A stretch of 64,000 nt of DNA from Rostratula benghalensis (GCA_013399305.1 VXAI01000117.1:1824590-1888589), one strand, 5' to 3'. Positions 41,001-52,395 are shown, counted from the stretch's first letter. A program made the numbers and translations. The notes: generated by a model not told the origin, from the sequence alone.

Positions 41001-44000
41001 TAATATCTTGTACCTGTGTTTCACCAGACACTGGAAATAAGCCATAATATGCTAAGATAAAACTGTGTAAATAAGCAATTGCAAATCAGACTTCTTAAGC
41101 TGAAATCCCCATACTTTTTACGAAAGGAATGACGAAGGGGAGCTTCAGATCATGTGGATATTTGAAAGGCAGAGATCACATAAAATTAGGAGAGACCTCT
41201 GGAGACCACCTTGTCCAACCCCAATTCTAAGCAGGGCCAGCTTAAATCAGGCTGCTAAGTACTTTTTTCAGTCAAGTTTAGAATACCTCCAAGGATGGAG
41301 ACTTCTCAGCCTCTCCAAGCCCACATCAGACTACCTTCAGGAAAAAAAACATTTTTTTCCTATTATGCTATCAGAATTTTCGTTGCTGCAACTTGTACCA
41401 GTTGATCTCCTCCTGTGCATCTTCAAGAAGAATCTGTATTTCTACAAAATCCAAATGTTTAAACTTGCTCCAAGTCTGACCTGATAATAAAGCCACACTT
41501 GCAGAAGACAAATGGAGCCTGTTACTGAATTTAAAGGAGCTATAATGATGCTTTATCAACATGGAGAATCTGGCTCTTCCAATGTCAACAGTAAGGCAAT
41601 ATATAGACAGCTGTATCTCTAAGCATCTGCAAAACCTGACATATTTAGCTGCCTGGTAGTTTCAGGCTTGGTTTCAGCAGTCAGCTAACCTGCAAATGAC
41701 TTTCACAGAGTATAAAAGCCCACTTGAATATCCCCATCTTTTACATAGAAAATAGCTCAGGAAACTCAGTCGGAGTCTTATTTCCCCAGAGACTCGAGAG
41801 AGCCACGTTTGTAAAGCCGACGTTACACTTCTAACACTTTCTAGTCTTATATCTTCCACCCACGTTCTTTATTAGACTGTAATTCTGAATGCTGTTGTTT
41901 GCTATGGGATCTCTAAGACAAGGTCCCAAAACAAGGGGAAGTATCAAAGCTACAGTCAGAGAAAGTTTCATTTTGGAATAGAAAATGTTAACATATAGTC
42001 CTATTTTTCATAGTGTTGGGGGTTTTTTTAATAAAAATAAAAATAGAATGACTGATTACTTATAGAAAAAAAATACACTCTTCTAGATTTCCTACTGGCA
42101 AAAGCCTTGATTAGTTCTCAGGAGTCTATTTTGTTAGCAATTTAATTTCATTTCCAGTTGAAATCAAAGCCTGTCCTTCAGTCTCTACTGGCCCATAGCT
42201 GACCTTGTGTATTTTGTTTACTCTGATGAGTTTCAGCTTTGAAAAATCTGGTTTCAGTAGGATTGACCCTTCTAAGCACTCTGTAGATCCTTCCCTTTGA
42301 TAAGAGTTTTGTCTGTGAAACAGTTCACCTTTCAAGAAGGCAAAATGCAGAGGATGTAAGAGTGAACTGATGAGGAGTTTCTTTTGCCTGTCACCAAGTT
42401 ATCTGCATCATTTTCATACCAAAGAAGCTGATATGAGACACCAGAAACTCACAAGCCTATTCTCTCTGAAGTCATGCTCTCTATCCCTGGACACTTCTTA
42501 GCTGTCAGTGGGACAGAGTACAGTAAGAGGTTATCTGGCAGATTCATTCCTCATCCCATCTCCAGCACAATTGAAAATACTGTATGGTTCTAGGCAATGG
42601 GTCCTGCTCTCAGGTGCCATAAGATGTCCCAACTAAATTTCTTCCCAAACTTACACCAGCTGTGCACAGCCGTTGTCTTCTCATTCTCATAAATTCTTTG
42701 TAGGATAGACTGCAGCTCCTTCTAGGCTCACATTCTTTACCGAGTTTGTTGCACACTTTAGGCCTGTAGAGATGGTATTCCATAGCTTTTAACAGCTGAT
42801 TTCTTGAGTCTCTCAGTAGGCTGACTAACCCAATGGACTCTGCACTAAGTATCAGCCCAGCACCCACAACTAGTTAAACTGGTAGCCAAGGACGGATATT
42901 CACACTGTCATCTCGGTCTCTGGTGTGTATAAGCACATTCTCTATGAAAAGTTCTGCAGCTAGCATGGCTAAATATGTAAACCATTTCTTCCTAACCCAG
43001 GTAGTATTCTCTAGCTTGGGCACCAAAAGTCTTGGCCTTAACTTTGATTCCACATTATAAAAAGATGGTGGCTGTCATCATGTGCAAGCAAGAACTAATG
43101 ATTGCTCTTTGCGTGGTGCCCACTGTGATGATGTCTGATTCAGCTAGTCTTTGGCATTCACTTCAATCCCATCATGGTCCACCTCAATAATTTCATTTCT
43201 ATAAAGTCTAGTTACTGTATGAGACAGAAGGTTTTATACTGGGCTAGAACATTATTTGCTGTATTCTTACAGAATACTAAAAAATACTTCTTTTTACAAT
43301 CTGATTTAACATCTGAGATTTTAAAAGGTAGACAATTTCTTTCTTCCTTTGCATAGTCATGTAATGATATTTCAGTTCATTAACCTGTTAAAAAAAAAAA
43401 AAAAGGTTTTTTTGCTAATTCAGAAATCTTCGGGGAAATAGGCAGGTTTATGGTTTGTTCTCTTTCTCCTGAAGCCTTTCTGATTACTAGAAAGTACATA
43501 AGCTGCCTGGGAATACAAAACCTAGCAGAACAAGAACCCTGCCAGCATCTTAGATGTTTATGTACAGTTGGGACCACAGGAACAAGGATGTGGTCACAGA
43601 TGGAGTTCGGATCTCATGCTCCACTCAGGACATGTTGGAGGTAGACTGCAGCTGCTCCCAGGCTGGTGGAGCCAGTCTTCTACCCTGGATAGAGGCAGAA
43701 GCAGACCTCAGTGTTCAGGAAGATATACAGGACATCTCAAGGAGGCTTCACATTTCTGAGACCATGACAATGTTAGGACAAAGTTCACTCATTGGGATTT
43801 GCTGTATGAATCGCCCTGTGCTAGACAAATATAAATATCACACATTGTAATGATACAGATATAGCAGGGAGATTCACTACTGTATGACAGAACCTGATGT
43901 GCTTGACAAAATATCACTTTTGTACTCAATCTGTACAAATTTGTACCTGTCTGCAGTATCTCCCAGGAGGATACGGAGGCCAGTCCCCACAGAGAGGTGT

Positions 44001-47000
44001 GAGCTGAAAATCTTCCAGACGAGACACCATTATGAACTGTTAGCTCTACCATATCTACAAGGGACACAGTGTCCTGAGATTCATCTTCTCAGCACTGATA
44101 TTTCCCTTTTAATCCATATAGCAATAAATCCCTCTTACAGCTATCTTTTGGAAATTCAAGCAGATGGAACTTTGTAACTTGGGCTTTTTAGGAGAGAGTG
44201 ACCAGTGTCATCTTGAGCCAAACCGCACAAAAATATTTCTCCGTTCAGATCTCTGTCCCAGTAGTGCGAGCAAGATTCAATGTAAATAACATTTTTCCCT
44301 TGGGGCTGAAGCCAGCACTGCAGTCTAATGAGTAGTACTTTGATAGGCTAGTGAAAAGTATAATGATATGGATTTAACTGTGTTCGACATCAGCTTTATT
44401 AGGTTGTTTCTGAGAAATGGGAGTATTGACAGTGTTCATGATAAATGCCACTCCTCAGTTATTCTCGCATGACTGGTTTCCTTTCAAAGTACCTGACATC
44501 TTTAGAAAAGATGAAATATTCACAATGGCATATATTCACTTACTGGTCTCCAGATACCAAGCCCTAGGCGCCTTCCCACCACATCAGTGGGCAGAATTTT
44601 TCATTCTTTATTTTTTGTGTCTACAGAGTCACAATGAAGTTTCAATTACAGAATGAATAATATTATTTTCTGGTTGGCAGTTTATATTGGCCAAGGTGCT
44701 CAGTTACCTTTTCACTGCTTTAGGCCCCAAAAGTAAAAGATTATGCCAATGGTTGAACAAAAGGGGGAAAAGAGGTACCAAGTCTCTTTGCAGGACTAAA
44801 CTAACCTTCTCTGATTAACTGTTCACATTAGGAAGTGTATGCCTCTAGTTACATAGAATGAATTGGTAGTTGTCATCGGATCATGGAAGACCAAAATAAC
44901 TTGTTCAAAAGAACCATTTTCTCAAGCAACATGGCATCATTGCCAATAACTTCAGGTCACTGAAGGTCACTAGTGATACTAGAATTTTTATGCTCCTGTC
45001 AGACTGCAGTTTTCCAAGCTCAGTAGAAGAAAACCTTGTGACTCAATTCTTGGGCCATGGCTTTTTGCACCAATGGTTCAATGTCAGCTAGAAGGCACTC
45101 CATTTGTGCATGAAAGAGGATTCCAGTCTTGGGATGAGGCTGAATGTATGCTGCTCCATGGGTTTTAAGGCCTTGTAGTTCTCAAGGAAAAGATTATTTA
45201 GAAAGTCTCCATACCATGCAGTCAGAATACCATTAATTTTCATGTAAATAAGATCATTAATGCCACTGTCACACTGCAGTGAAACTGCTGGCTATCCCTA
45301 AATACTGCCAAAGGAATGGTAGGAGCAGAGAGTGGCAGTCAGTCAGTCTGGAATGGTTAACTTCCCTCCAAAAGGTTCATGCATTTTGGGTGATCTTTGA
45401 TCTTGCTGGCATACAGGAGGAGTAAACTCATCAAAATTGATAGAGTGACAATGAAAAAAAGATAATACTTAAGAGCTTGAGGAAAGCTGAGTAAGACCAG
45501 TATGACTGGAAAAGATAATGATGGAAAATTAATCAGCTGAAAGAAAGATGGTGATTTGTTACAGGTATGAGAACAGCACCAAGGCAAAATGGAATATCTA
45601 CTTTTTCATTCCATTTACATAAAGGGTTTCTTCACAAATAGATAACAAAGGATTATAAATTAGCAACAGATGTGTGCATGTGAGTGACAAACGAGAGCAA
45701 AAATGGGGTCAAAGGTTGGCCCAGCACTAAAGGACTTTGATGACAAAACACATTGCAGTGCTGTGTTTAAAATACATAAGGTTTTGTACCTCTTGATATG
45801 CAGTGCATCAATGGAATTAACATTCAAATGGACACTTTTGCCTCAGTCCTTGAATGATAAAGGAGTTCATTCACATTCACTGCTGGGTCAGGAGACAGCA
45901 CCTATGATAAGAAGATGTCTAGAATCATAGAATGGTTAGAGTTGAAAGGGACCTTAAAGATCTTTGAGTTCCAACCCCCCTGCCATGGGCAGGGACACCT
46001 CCCACAAGGGCAGGTTCCTCAAAGCCCCATCCAGGCTGGCCTTGAACACTCCCAGGGCTTTCACTCAAAGGTGTTGGAAGTGCCATGCCAGCTCCATAGC
46101 AATTTATAGAAATTAATGGATCACTGAATCTTCTTGTGGCCCTGTGGCTTTTTCATATAAAATGTGACATGCCTTTCTTTGTTTGCACAGTTGAGAGGAA
46201 AGGGAAACGGAGAATCCGGACAACATTCACAGCTGAGCAGCTCCAGGAACTGGAGAAGATTTTCCAAGTGACTCACTACCCGGATGTCCATATTCGCAAT
46301 CAATTGGCAGCAAAAATAAACCTCCCAGAAGCCAGAGTTCAGGTACATTGTGTCTCAAAAAGGCTATACTCACTGCACCAATTCTTTATTCAGAGTACTT
46401 TCTTAATATTTTATGCCTGGGTGACAACGCAAATGAAATACATGACCTCTCTGTTGCCTACAGGGGAGTAGTATCATTGTTCTCCTTTTATAAACAGGGA
46501 AAAAAGTATTTGTCACCCAGCTGGGACTAACCAAATGGGATTAATCAAAGGGATAACAGGAGCTCTAAGCATACTAAATGCATATTAAATAGGAATTTCA
46601 GATGGTTATGCACAACCTGTTGGACTCCGTAGTGATAAAGCGGCCATTTATGAAAATATTTATTAATCATTTATCAACTTTTATAGACTAAGGTACATCC
46701 AGTATGAGCTGTCATCCACATCCATCTTCTACAGGGTCTCAAAACAAAGTGAAAATAACTGCCCAAATGTAGATACTCTTCTGTGTTTCGGTATCACAGA
46801 CTATAAATGCCTTGGATGTAATTTCAGTGCATGGAAATCAGTTCCCCTAGCTGTAATGTACTCTTGCTGACTGAGCTGAAAATTGACTCCAAATGTTTAC
46901 TATATATGAAATCTGCTACATTAACATATGTATACCACTGTGTATTGGAATTTGGTGTTGTTTACCAGGAACTGTTGTGATTATTTTTGCACAAGGCAGT

Positions 47001-50000
47001 TTCTGTACTTGACGTAATGCTAGAGCGATCAGCATACTTCTATGTGCATATCCCACTCTAGCAATCAAAGTTCAACACAGAGCAGTTTATTGGCTATGAC
47101 ATACCTGGGACTATTGACTAACCATGATGATATTGCTTCATAGTTAGGTTATGGGGGGAAATGGAACAGCATAGCCATAGTAAGACCATTAGTAATATCA
47201 GTGCACCCACAACGCATTCCCAAGAGTATAAAGCACAAGCCGGGCTACTAGTCAGTGTTCCCAACAGAACAGCGAATTACATGAAAAAACAGAACAATAT
47301 TGTATTTAAAAAATATTTATGATAGAAGGGGAGGAGAAGAAGGAAGAGTTATTATCGGAAACATCAACCTGTGATGTAGATGAAGTAAAAAGCCCCTTGC
47401 GTATGAACAGCACATGGCAAATTCCCAATTCAGACAGTGTTACACATGACAGAAAATCCTGCATTTGACCTCATCTTAGCTGATAAAGGGAAACTGGACA
47501 CACAACTAAAAATTATTGGTCACTATGGTACAAGTTACAAGCTGTTATAATTTTAATTGATTGCGTTTGTCAAATACAAACAAAATAGAGTTCAGAGAGT
47601 TTGTATATAGTCTTAGTATGTTGAAATAATAATTTTGACAAAACTAAAAGCAGTATAAATCAAATCACCTCAGAGAGATAATTTAACTGGGGAAAAAAAG
47701 AGGAGAGCAACCCTTGGGTAACCAAGTGAAACATTTCATAACTGTGCAGAAAGTTTGTGTCCTCCAATCAAGAAACAAAGCTATGATTGCTGTGAAACAG
47801 TTTAAGAGGATAGATGGAATTATATCTCTGCAGGTGTGTACGCCTACATGTAACACAAAATGAAGAATGTTGGATGATTAAACATTAGAAACAATACATT
47901 ATAAAAAATTAATAAGCGAAGCAGAAGGATACAGGCCAAAGTTTTTGTAAGAAAAATTAAGGATCATCAGAAACTCAATAGAAGTCCATTAAGAACAAAC
48001 AAAAAAAGGTGAACAATTATATTGATCTGTTATTTTGTGGAAACAGCTGGACTGTCAAGGATAATGCAGAAAAGGCAGAGATATTCAGTCATAATTTCTG
48101 CTCTGTCCTTGGAAGTATATCAGGTAAGGTGGTAGTATCATACAATGATGATGAAACACTTTCCATAAGGACAATGTTGAACAGCAGCTGCTACAGTTAG
48201 ATATATTTAAATCCAGACATCCAGATGACATACCTCCAGTAGTTCTTATAAAGCTGCTTGAGAAGCAAGCAGTGTTGATAATTAATCAGTCCTGGAGCAC
48301 AAGGGAAGTTCCAGGGGCCTTGAAGAAAGTTAATGTTATGTATTTAAAGGGTAAACAGGACGACCAGACAACGACTGGCTTGTCAGCCAAACATTGATTT
48401 TGCGCAAAACAGTGATAAAGCTGATATGAGTCTCTGTTAATGAAGAATTAAAGAAAGGGTAATATATTTAATGCTTATGAACACTGGTTTATGGAAAATA
48501 GGTGTTGAGAAACTTATCTTTTTATGATATTATTGGTGACAGTTTTAAACCGAAAGAGGATAAATTTAGATTGATTGTATGGATGAAATTATTTACAATG
48601 AGGGTGGCAAGACACTGGAACAGGTTGCCCAGAGACATTGTGGATGTCTCATTGCTGGAAGTGTTTAAGGTCAGGTTGGACAGAGCTTAGAGCAACCTGA
48701 TCTAGTGGAAGATGTTCTTGTCCATAGTGGGGTGTTGGACTAGATGAACATTAAAGGTCCCTTCCAACCTAAACCATTCTATGATTGTATGTTCTCTGGT
48801 TCTATGTATTTGGTTGATAAAGGTAATAACGTTGATGGCATGTCATTGTAAGGACCTTGTTTTGGACCTGCTTGGAATAAGCAATCAGGGCAGATATAGA
48901 TAATATGTGCTAGTAGACAAAAATATAGGTCTGCAACGGGTGTTCATCTGCAAATGAGGACATTTCGAAGGAACCATTTACTGACACAAAGGTGTATTTG
49001 AACTACATAATCAGTAAAATCTTTAACGATAGTGTTATGAAGTGGTAAGAAGTTTAGTGGACTGGAAAATAATGAAAAGACTGACTCTTTAGCACAGCAA
49101 GCTCTGGATCACCAGTCGTGTGCAAGAGAACAACAAAGGGACAATCTTACAGAGTAACAAGTGCAGGCCAGATTAAAAACCTGGGGCACACCACCCTCCC
49201 TCTGCACTCTGTTTTACTCCTTGTTTCCCTGAACAATCTGCTGACCACTGAGAGGGTAAATGAGTCTTTTGTGAAATCACTGGCAGGATTAAGGAAGGAC
49301 TTGACCCTGGCTTTAGCACTGGTGTGACTTTCATGAACACACATGGGAATATGGTGCTCTGTCTCAGTGCCATAGCTCAGAAACACTGGAGAAAAAAATG
49401 AAGGTTAGTGGGGTGCAGAGAATAAATTATATCAGTCACTTGATATCTGTGGTAGACAGAGCATGGAGGAATATGTTTAAATCCCAGTAAAAGAAATTCA
49501 GAGTGGACATTTAGAAATAATTTTAGGTGTATGGGTGCTGGAAAGCTGAGTGGGAAAAAAAAAAAGAAAGAGCAATTCTGTGAACACATCTTTCACATCT
49601 TTGCCTTTCTTAAAAAAGAAAAATAATTGGAAGTGAGGATTATACCCCATATGCAGACTTCAGAAGTGCTTCAGAGATGGAATTTTGGCTTCAGTCCCCC
49701 AGTCACTTTGTTGATGTTAAAGAGAGGTCATTTTTATGGTGCTCTATCACCATATAACTCCTGCATAGTAGAATGGAACAGAGCAGTTCTCAATCACATG
49801 CAAAGCCAGGCAAACTGGACTGTCATTTCAGTAACCTCAGATACTGCTATCAGCTATATAAGGGAGGGCTCCTGATACTCCCATTACTTCCTAGGCAAGA
49901 GATGTAGAAATAATTGAGCTTCTCATTATTGGGTTTAAAATACATACGTATTTACATTGAGCAGCATTTGGTTTTGATCACTAACACCTTGTGTTCATGT

Positions 50001-51784
50001 GAATCATTTGCCTAGAAAGAAATGTTTGCAGTCAAACAGTAAGTTCCTAAGCTAGCTGGAAACTACAATAAAAGGGGGATTCAACTTTTCACACCACCAC
50101 AGTAAGATGCACTACTACTATAGCTGCACAACAAATACTTGTGTACCACAGGCAGGTCAAATTAGCTGACAGATGGAAGAAATTCCCTTGAGAAAATTTG
50201 TTGTCTGTGTAGGTCCCCTATGTGAATTTCAAAATGTACCCAACTAAATATAGGAAGAACCCTGTTACTATATTTTCACTGGTGACACATTTTTATTGCA
50301 GCCCAGAAAAATATCTAGGTGGGTCTTTTTCCAGTCTATTGACTTGGAAACAGGGTGAAAGAGGCCTGTCATGCAACAAACCATACCTCCTAGTGAAAGC
50401 AGAATGCTGTATGCCTTGACTGCTGCAAAAGCTTTGACCAGGAAAGGGTCTGCTTTCCAGAAGAGCCCTGCAAGACCTGCTGCACCCTGAACACTCTTTC
50501 CTTGAACAGATCCTAGTTTTTCTGTGAGCTGCAAGAGAAAAGATGCTGTCATGGTAATGCAGAGATCCCACATGCTCTGCAAAGTGTGAAGTGTGCTGTG
50601 TTGAACCCAATGTTTTTCTTTAGTCCCTGGTTCTATTGAGCTGGAGGTCAATGTTTTCTGGCACTCACATAGAGACTAGGGAAAGTAGTTGGATGTCAGC
50701 AGTTCCTCCTTCATCTCCTGTTAATTTCTCTGCTTTTTCTTTCTTGCCTGTATCCAGATCTGGTTCCAGAATCAGCGAGCAAAATGGAGGAAACATGAAA
50801 AATTTGGCAACTTTGGTGGCCTTCAGCAACTGACAGAATTTGACTTCATTCCTGCTCCCAAGTCAGATATCACAGTGAGTATCAGAAGCTATGTATAAGT
50901 CCACTGAGGGAGAGGTAGCTATCCTTCACCAGATTACTTCTTCACATGGGACTATGCCAGGGAAGAGGGAATAGAAAAGACAAAAATGGCAATACAATGA
51001 AGAGAAATCACAGAAAATATGGTCAAATAACACATATTTTAGGAATTATTATTAAGCCATTCTTCATTAAATGAAACCTGTTTTATAAATATGACATGAG
51101 GTCTTGCAGGATGATCCTTCCATGTTTTACCGTAAATCATACTTCGGATTACAATATCTTTGCCATCAGAAACTTCCTGACCAGGAAGAAATATAACATT
51201 TGCAACCATAACGCCATGCTTCTTTATAAACAGTCAGCATCTCTTTACAGCATCTGGCCTTGTTAGGCTGACCAGCCCTTCTTGCCCTTTATCCATACCC
51301 TTGCTAAGTGTAGGACAGTTCATATTACATAAACTGGCACATAGGCTCTTCCCTGTCAGGAGTTTTTCCACAGATAAAACAAAGGGTATTTCACCTCGCT
51401 CCCTAGTGCCAGCACATCATGGAGTTTTAGTGAGTCTATTTTAAACTTTCCTTCTTAATTACTGAGCACCAGGGAAACAAATTAGGTTGATCGTAAATTG
51501 TATCTAACAAAAAGTCTGTATTGATTCACCTAATACTTCATTTTCACTCTTGAAAGGCTCCTAGCGTGATGCCAAGAAAGCTCCCTGCTACCATACCCGC
51601 CGTGGGATACTACTCACCGCTGCAAGGACAGCTGACAACTGCCTGGCTGCCCAGCACACTGTCCTTCATCCCCCGCCACTTGGAGCTGCTGCCCTTCCCA
51701 AAACCATACTTGCTCCTCTACCCTTACGGCACACCACTACCCCACAAGTTGGAAAGGAGCAGTATCTGCGCCAGCTCCACGTAG
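25928..51784 (+). CDS. ISX: ISX homeodomain transcription factor, spliced CDS (four coding exons)
   Basis: Join 25928-26099, 46191-46342, 50758-50874 and 51557-51784; 669 nt, 222 residues plus TAG. Seen: an eh1-like FSIEEIL motif at residues 17-23; a 60-residue paired-class homeodomain at about residues 63-122 with F8, L16, F20, W48, F49, Q50, N51 and R53 all present; a proline- and leucine-rich C-terminal region; the end SICASST. The helix-3 sequence FQNQRAKW, with Q at position 52 where most paired-like factors have R, together with the SIxxIL motif and the C-terminal SICAxST, matches ISX rather than RAX, ALX, PRRX or UNCX. Human ISX is about 245 residues, so the length fits. Known for the family: a nuclear, intestine-restricted repressor of BCO1 and SCARB1 in the retinoic-acid feedback on carotenoid absorption, whose expression depends on CDX2. 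No frameshift or internal stop was found; all junctions are GT-AG. The function in this species is inferred. Confidence 0.93.
27676..27785 (-). mobile_element. Old CR1 LINE 3' end (minus strand)
   Basis: Reads agaaccataggatacctgag, then tgggatctttcaaggtcatc and tctgctgctcaaggaatggg, a diverged version of the reversed CR1 tail. It ends near gttgctgaggg. Its divergence from the tail pattern is higher than for the copies at 45.9 and 52.4 kb, so it is older. Confidence 0.75.
29340..29443 (+). mobile_element. Short CR1 LINE 3' tail
   Basis: Contains gggtgctggaccagatgact followed by tctagaatatgcttctgact and taaattattctatgattcc, the end of a CR1 copy. Only about 100 bp is recognisable. Confidence 0.8.
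30734..30756 (+). repeat. G-run with possible G-quadruplex
   Basis: G5-CC-G6-C-G9 in 23 bp, with an A-run from 30761. Four G3 tracts can be drawn from it. It lies on the ISX sense strand in intron 1. Confidence 0.8.
34250..34349. repeat. 100-nt near-perfect hairpin (microRNA-precursor-like), ISX intron 1
   Basis: Position i pairs with 68599-i from 34250/34349 inward to 34296/34303. By hand there are 47 positions, with about 38 Watson-Crick pairs, 3 G-U wobbles and 6 scattered mismatches, leaving a 6-nt apical loop (34297-34302). The core arms are gttgtgcaatg (34279-34289) and cattgcacaac (34310-34320). If transcribed with ISX, the 3' arm starting at 34310 has AUUGCAC at nucleotides 2-8, the seed of the miR-25/92/363 family, which is also made from the 3' arm. 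The rest of the arm does not match a microRNA I can recall. It may instead be a small palindromic transposon or an inverted duplication. Confidence 0.85.
37710..37759. repeat. 22-bp direct repeat with 6-bp spacer
   Basis: The unit ataattatgatagcat-x-atgat occurs at 37710-37731 and 37738-37759, differing by one base (g/t). It lies in intron 1 of ISX. Confidence 0.95.
38718..38755. repeat. Tandem duplication, 20-bp unit
   Basis: agtcaaaaaggtgtaatg repeats 20 bp apart, the second copy ending in gt in place of ct. Confidence 0.95.
41150..41440 (-). mobile_element. CR1 LINE 3' region (minus strand)
   Basis: Contains gagacctctggagaccacct, tgtccaaccccaattcta and aatacctccaaggatggaga, then a decayed segment matching the CR1 part that reads ttcctaatatc...ttgctgcaacttgt. 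The orientation is antisense to ISX. The edges are approximate because the copy is old. Confidence 0.85.
43390..43404. repeat. A15 homopolymer
   Basis: Fifteen consecutive A in intron 1, then ggttttttt. No LINE or processed gene lies immediately upstream. Confidence 0.95.
45921..46075 (-). mobile_element. CR1 LINE 3' end (minus strand)
   Basis: Starts with the reversed CR1 tail agaatcatagaatggttaga and continues with gggaccttaaagatcttt and ccccctgccatgggcaggga, all characteristic of avian CR1. The homology fades after about 46075. It sits about 115 bp upstream of the homeobox exon 2 acceptor. Confidence 0.93.
46191..46342 (+). CDS. ISX: ISX coding exon 2 (homeodomain helices 1 and 2)
   Basis: The acceptor is tttctttgtttgcacag|TTG, with a good pyrimidine tract; the donor is CAG|GTACAT. 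The leading TT completes the split codon from exon 1 as GTT (Val58). The next 50 codons encode the linker end ERKG and homeodomain positions 1-46, running from [13 protein letters not shown] through [13 protein letters not shown] to LPEARVQ. The basic N-terminal arm, L16, F20 and the helix 1-2 loop are intact. The exon ends in phase 0 between homeodomain positions 46 and 47, the intron site shared by many paired-class homeobox genes. A minus-strand CR1 fragment lies about 115 bp upstream. Confidence 0.96.
47430..48560 (+). mobile_element. Decayed CR1-clade LINE ORF2 (endonuclease end and early RT)
   Basis: Fragmented frames resemble CR1 ORF2 in the right order. Near 47460 a segment similar to the endonuclease end reads [13 protein letters not shown], then a weak GHYGTSYK. 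At 48060-48120 there is [18 protein letters not shown] (CR1: EKAEVLNxFFASVF). At 48210-48320 there are peptides like [10 protein letters not shown] and [15 protein letters not shown] (CR1: GPDEIxPRVL, SWxSGEVPxDWKK). Many stops and frameshifts. The central RT, including the catalytic region, is missing, so there is an internal deletion before the 3' end. The 5' boundary is uncertain. Confidence 0.7.
48560..48790 (+). mobile_element. CR1 LINE 3' end
   Basis: Contains the CR1 block agacactggaacaggttgcc, then ggtgttggactagatgaaca and cccttccaacctaaaccatt, ending in attctatgattgtatg. A short frame reads [20 protein letters not shown], typical of the CR1 3' region. It directly follows the decayed ORF2 region and may be the tail of the same insertion. 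Confidence 0.92.
50758..50874 (+). CDS. ISX: ISX coding exon 3 (homeodomain recognition helix)
   Basis: The exon follows cttgcctgtatccag and ends ATCACA|GTGAGT, a consensus donor. It is 117 nt and in phase 0 at both ends (residues 109-147). It opens with [15 protein letters not shown], homeodomain positions 47-61, holding the DNA-contact residues Q50 and N51. The NQR triplet (Gln52) is a feature of ISX; most paired-like proteins read NRR. The remaining residues form a Gly-, Phe- and Gln-containing linker with no recognised domain. Confidence 0.96.
50875..51556 (+). other. ISX: ISX intron 3 (682 bp)
   Basis: A short phase 0 intron, gtgagt to gaaag. It is AT-rich, with no repeat family or ORF of note. 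Confidence 0.9.
51557..51784 (+). CDS. ISX: ISX coding exon 4 (C-terminal region)
   Basis: The acceptor is cattttcactcttgaaag|GCT, a weaker pyrimidine tract than in exons 2 and 3. The exon encodes residues 148-222 and stops at TAG 51782-51784. The segment is rich in Pro, Leu and Tyr (for example [17 protein letters not shown]) and ends SSICASST, matching the C-terminal SICA-x-ST of mammalian ISX. The equivalent mammalian region also contains LxxAWxP, seen here as LTTAWLPS. No DNA-binding or OAR motif is evident. The acceptor choice is supported by phase 0 continuity with exon 3; an alternative AG a few codons away would change only the linker. Confidence 0.9.
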   Translation, partial: APSVMPRKLPATIPAVGYYSPLQGQLTTAWLPSTLSFIPRHLELLPFPKPYLLLYPYGTPLPHKLERSSICASST

Positions 51785-52395
51785 AGGAGGATACAGGGGA
51801 GTAGGGGACTTGAGGGGCATGCTTTCCTCACCCATGACTATTTTGGGGGTGTGCAGTTCCTCTCTTCAAACAAGCCTGCCAGGATGATGGATGGCCTGCA
51901 GTGCAAGGTCAGCTTGCTGCAGGAATGCCACCACAAGTCGCTGCAGCCAGGTGAACATGGGCAAGAGCTACTGTTGACTGGAAAGGAGTTCCCCATCTGC
52001 CTGAGGAGCAGCACGCTCTATAGAAACCCAAGCACTCAACTGAGAGCCTCTCCCTGGGGAGTTGGTGCATGAAGAAGCCCCGCAAAAGGACTGGGGTTTT
52101 ACTCAGCCCTGAGACAACATTGGATGACCCTACTGTGCTGGGAGCTTGGGATAGGCTAAATGCCTGTAATGAGGTGCTCATAGTCCCAAGGTCCAGCCAA
52201 ATGGTCTTCCCTCCATGGGTTTAGATCTCTTTCCTCATACATTCTGGTACTCATGCGCTGGCAGGTGCAAAGAATATGTTTAGGTCAAAAATCAAACTTT
52301 AGAGGTGCATTTTTTTTCAAAAAGTCAATGAGGAAGGAGGGTGAGTTTGATTTGCTGTCTGTCATTTTGACTTGAATAAATGCTGATGCTGATGA
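51785..52395 (+). other. ISX: Probable ISX 3' UTR
   Basis: Sequence from the stop codon to the first AATAAA. It starts moderately GC-rich (51785-52200) and becomes AT-rich. Two overlapping open frames (51851-52072 on + and 51909-52181 on -) have no similarity I recognise and are most likely chance. The end is inferred from the poly(A) signal only. Confidence 0.5.
52375..52380 (+). terminator. Candidate ISX poly(A) signal AATAAA
   Basis: The first canonical AATAAA after the stop codon, about 590 nt downstream. The bases that follow are already CR1 sequence (from about 52384), so cleavage would fall inside the LINE and its TG-rich start (tgctgatgctgatg) would act as the downstream element. The next AATAAA motifs are at 54271 and 54402, beyond the CR1. 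Confidence 0.5.

Larger units (their letters stand above)
26100..46190 (+). other. ISX: ISX intron 1 (20.1 kb)
   Basis: A GT-AG intron in phase 1. It contains CR1 pieces near 27.7, 29.4, 41.3 and 46.0 kb, the hairpin at 34.3 kb, a G-run at 30.7 kb, short tandem duplications at 37.7 and 38.7 kb, and a poly(A) run at 43.4 kb. The many open frames of 60-140 codons look random: most begin with a non-ATG codon and none resembles a known domain. No further exon could be supported. Confidence 0.9.
46343..50757 (+). other. ISX: ISX intron 2 (4.4 kb)
   Basis: A phase 0 GT-AG intron splitting the homeodomain between positions 46 and 47. It holds the decayed LINE ORF2 and the CR1 tail between about 47.4 and 48.8 kb. 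The rest (46.3-47.4 and 48.8-50.7 kb) is AT-rich sequence with no feature I recognise. Confidence 0.92.

Noticed and set aside
46136..46471. Uninterrupted frame running through homeobox exon 2 into both flanks
   Set aside because: Conservation stops exactly at the AG (46190) and GT (46343); the extra residues are intronic.
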